Assembly: GCA_003952965.2 (NCBI GenBank) | Contig: CM025851.1 | Coordinates: 25,929,798-25,993,797 of the forward strand | Length of the DNA stretch: 64,000 nt | From: Morella rubra | Lineage: Eukaryota > Streptophyta > Magnoliopsida > Fagales > Myricaceae | Reading direction: 5' to 3' | Part shown: in pieces, positions 61,884-64,000 of the stretch | Position numbering within the stretch: position 1 is the stretch's first letter | Layout of the letters: each line of letters starts with the position of its first letter | Notes under the pieces: model-generated | Databases searched by the model: none | The model's input: only the letters and a program-made list of their open reading frames with translations | What the model was told of the DNA's origin: nothing | Translations under genes and position numbers: made by a program

Positions 61884-63143
61884 GGGTTAATTATAATTTC
61901 CCCCCACGAACTAACACTCCATTCTCAAAAATCCCCCTGAACTATGACTAGTTACAACTCCCCACCCTAATTTATGTGTACTACAGTGATTCCATTCGGG
62001 ACTCAGATTTTCTGTTATCTCAGACGTTTTCCTTCCCACATGAGGAACATGTGACCCTTATCCAGTGTGAATCTACCATACGGCCCTCAATACAAAAAAA
62101 ATTAGCGTTTTTTTACTAAATTATGGCATCAAGACTAAAGCTTGCCACACATTTTGAACAAAGACAAAAAGGGTTCCTTCACTTGGGATGTTTTTTTTTT
62201 CTTGGCTTTCAGTGACCTGCAAAGGCAGACAAGGGAAGACCGAAGACTTACATTCTCTCGTGAATGCTCAGAAGTTTCATAGCCCTCAAATTCTCGCTTG
62301 TTATCTAAATACTACAACCTATAGATGTGTTCTTGCAGGTGGTTTTGGGGCTTTCTGGGCAATAGGCATCCCTATGTCTGTAGGGGTAATGTGCGTGTTT
62401 AGTAGAGTTTAAACCTAGCAATCATTTTCTTGTAACCCCAAAACATCTGTGGATTGGGTGGTGTCAGTTTCTAGATTTTACGGAGTTGGAGAAACCAAGA
62501 AAGTATTGTCTGAGATGTACCAGAACCATTTATGATTGAATGGTGGTGGTTTGGAAGCTTTCGGAGAGGCTTTTGAGCTGGTAGAACATTTGGGGTTCAA
62601 TTTTCTTCTTCTGCTGTTTCTTAGTTTTAGACCTCGTTTCCTGATGGGTTTGGGTTTCTTTGGCTCCATTTTGGTTCTCACATTGATCTTCAAGCTTTTG
62701 GCTTCTTAACAACCCAACACACATGGATTCTTTATCTCTGAGTTTTTTTAAGAACATGGGTTTAACCTCTTCTCAAATCTACAATTTTTCTGCTCTTATT
62801 TGCTCTTGGCAAGGGGCTTTCTATGAGACAAAGGATATTATTGCTTTAGAAGGTTCTAGTTTGAACCTAACTGGTTCATTTCCTACCACTCAAACACAAA
62901 TTTAGACAACTAGCGTTTTCTTTTTTCCCACTCGATGGGGTCATAATGGTATATTCACACATAATGGGAGTCACATGTTGCTCACGTAGGATGGAAAACA
63001 TGCGAGATAATGGGAAATATGGGTCCCAAACGGAATTGCTACAGTACACGTAGATTAGGGTGGTAAGAAGTTGTAACGAGTCACAATTTATGAAGGTTTT
63101 TGAGAATGAGGTGCTAGTTTGTGGGGAAAATTGTAATTGACCC
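61884..63143. mobile_element. Non-autonomous MULE with unrecognised cargo
   Basis: The flanks are identical, TATAAACAA at 61875-61883 and 63144-63152, a perfect 9-bp target duplication. The inverted repeats are about 180 bp long, with ends GGGTTAATTATAATTT and (other strand) GGGTCAATTACAATTT, matching at about 75-80% by eye. The 0.85 kb centre has no transposase and is richer in GC than the flanks. It could be captured host DNA (Pack-MULE), but I cannot name a source. Open frames inside, 62188-62412 (+) and 62478-62693 (-), have no known motif. Confidence 0.88.
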
Positions 63144-63159
63144 TATAAACAAACATAAT

Positions 63160-63439
63160 AATCATAAACAAGTATTGTGGAAAGTGCGGACTCAAAGTTT
63201 ACAGAATAACAACAGAAAACAAGATTACAAGAAATTGAAATAAAATTACAACATCAGAGAAAGATTTGGATAATATTTGAAGAACAGTAGTAGATTAGGG
63301 AAGGAGATCAGAAAGATGTTTGATCAGAAATCTTGGGAGAGGAGAGAGGAGAGGAGTTTTGGTAAGATAGAGAGATGGTATTTAGCATTCTACCTCTCTT
63401 TGAAGGGAAGTGGGGTATTTATAGAGAAGTGGTGAGGAG
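63160..63439. other. Promoter-like stretch, origin unknown
   Basis: On the minus strand CTCTATAAATACCCC (about 63411-63425) is followed by a pyrimidine-rich, leader-like sequence. It points away from the transposase relic. It may be part of an LTR or a leftover promoter; no partner was found. Confidence 0.3.
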
Positions 63440-64000
63440 AAAAGACTATATTTACCTAGAGGGAATCTAAAACTTTGGCTCAAGGTAATTGATCAAATTC
63501 TTAAACCCTTTCTTCTGAACAATAATAAAAGGCAACCCATCCAAAATTATCATCATTGCGATCAAATGCCTAATATACTTCTCACAAAACTTACAGGTCA
63601 CCCCCATCACCCTTATATCACTCTTAGTGGCTTTCAAAGCATCATGATTTAACAACTGCCCCACATCCAACTGACCAACCATCCTCTTATAATACAAGCA
63701 TGCATGATTATGTTGCTATAATCCCGAAGTTTCATTTTTTTGTGATGACATGGACATAACTTACCACAATAGTTGCACTTCGTGTGAGCTGTTAGTGGAA
63801 TATTAGACTCTGGCGCTAGTGGAATCCTGGTGAAGTACTCCCACACTGGTGACTCCTTGGAATTCTTCTTCTTTTTAGGATGAAGAGGTAGGGGTGGTAA
63901 CTCATGTGGGTCATCTCTATCCGTTGCAACCACCAACTTAGAAGTCAGTGAAGTAAAATCGGTTGGTCCAATCAGAGATGGCTCAGTGGTGGGTGAAGGA
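63440..64000 (-). mobile_element. hAT transposase relic with BED zinc finger, runs off the right edge
   Basis: The minus strand shows a Lys-rich basic stretch (KKKKNSKESPVWEYF), then a BED-type finger (CNYCGKL followed by HHKK). Further on comes LIAMMIILDGLPFIIVQKKG with F...YLEPKF, as in DAYSLEEPER/RICESLEEPER-type hAT transposases. The frame shifts once near 63690-63700, and a TAG stands where the family has Lys, just before IPSR near 63465. Homology stops near 63440, so the catalytic core and dimerisation domain are missing. The upstream end lies outside the window. Confidence 0.75.

Overview
This is nuclear DNA from a flowering plant, most likely a eudicot. It is AT-rich, its genes contain GT-AG introns, and it is full of plant transposons. 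I see two host genes that look intact: a NAC transcription factor (8716-12189, +) and an MBR1/MBR2/RHG1A-type RING-H2 ubiquitin ligase (20577-23282, +). There are two decayed host genes: a BAHD acyltransferase (5296-6667, +) and an OBL1-like triacylglycerol lipase (44040-46447, -). An unrecognised ORF (23839-24405, +) has lost its last codons to a hAT insertion. I found no tRNA, rRNA or CRISPR array.

Layout. 1-3180: a Ty1/copia retrotransposon on the minus strand, cut by the window edge, with its 5' LTR and primer-binding site visible. 3181-7831: AT-rich spacer, a MITE and the BAHD pseudogene. 7832-12470: the NAC gene, with three separate tandem duplications in its promoter, coding region and 3' end. 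12470-18600: spacer with minor repeats. 18600-23282: the RING gene with a 5' UTR intron. 23839-25216: the interrupted ORF and its hAT. 25413-30700: a cluster of foldback MITEs, hAT-like subterminal repeats and a CACTA transposase relic.

31780-42165 is one 5'-truncated LINE (+) that has been invaded repeatedly. A TRIM-like miniature LTR element (33096-37081, target duplication AGGAG) sits in the LINE. A 3.5 kb Mutator-like element (33401-36915) with 208-bp inverted repeats sits in the TRIM's second LTR. That MULE carries intron-containing fragments of a spermine synthase gene, so it is a Pack-MULE. A second LTR element (about 37479-40821) entered the same LINE, and one of its LTRs holds a solo LTR (37552-38821). 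A MITE (41267-41579) also entered the LINE.

42166-46447: a minus-strand LINE 3' end, an LTR-like stretch and the lipase pseudogene. 46905-49622: MITEs and a hAT element whose empty site survives in a duplicated segment near 61.5 kb. 49770-61080: three long solo LTRs of gypsy type, one nested in another and one inside a MITE, plus LINE debris. 61884-63143: a second MULE with a perfect 9-bp target duplication and unrecognised cargo. 63440-64000: a BED-finger hAT transposase relic running off the right edge.

The host genes do not form a pathway. The main interest is the datable nesting order, the gene capture and the duplications around the NAC gene. All readings were made by eye from the sequence; no database search was possible.
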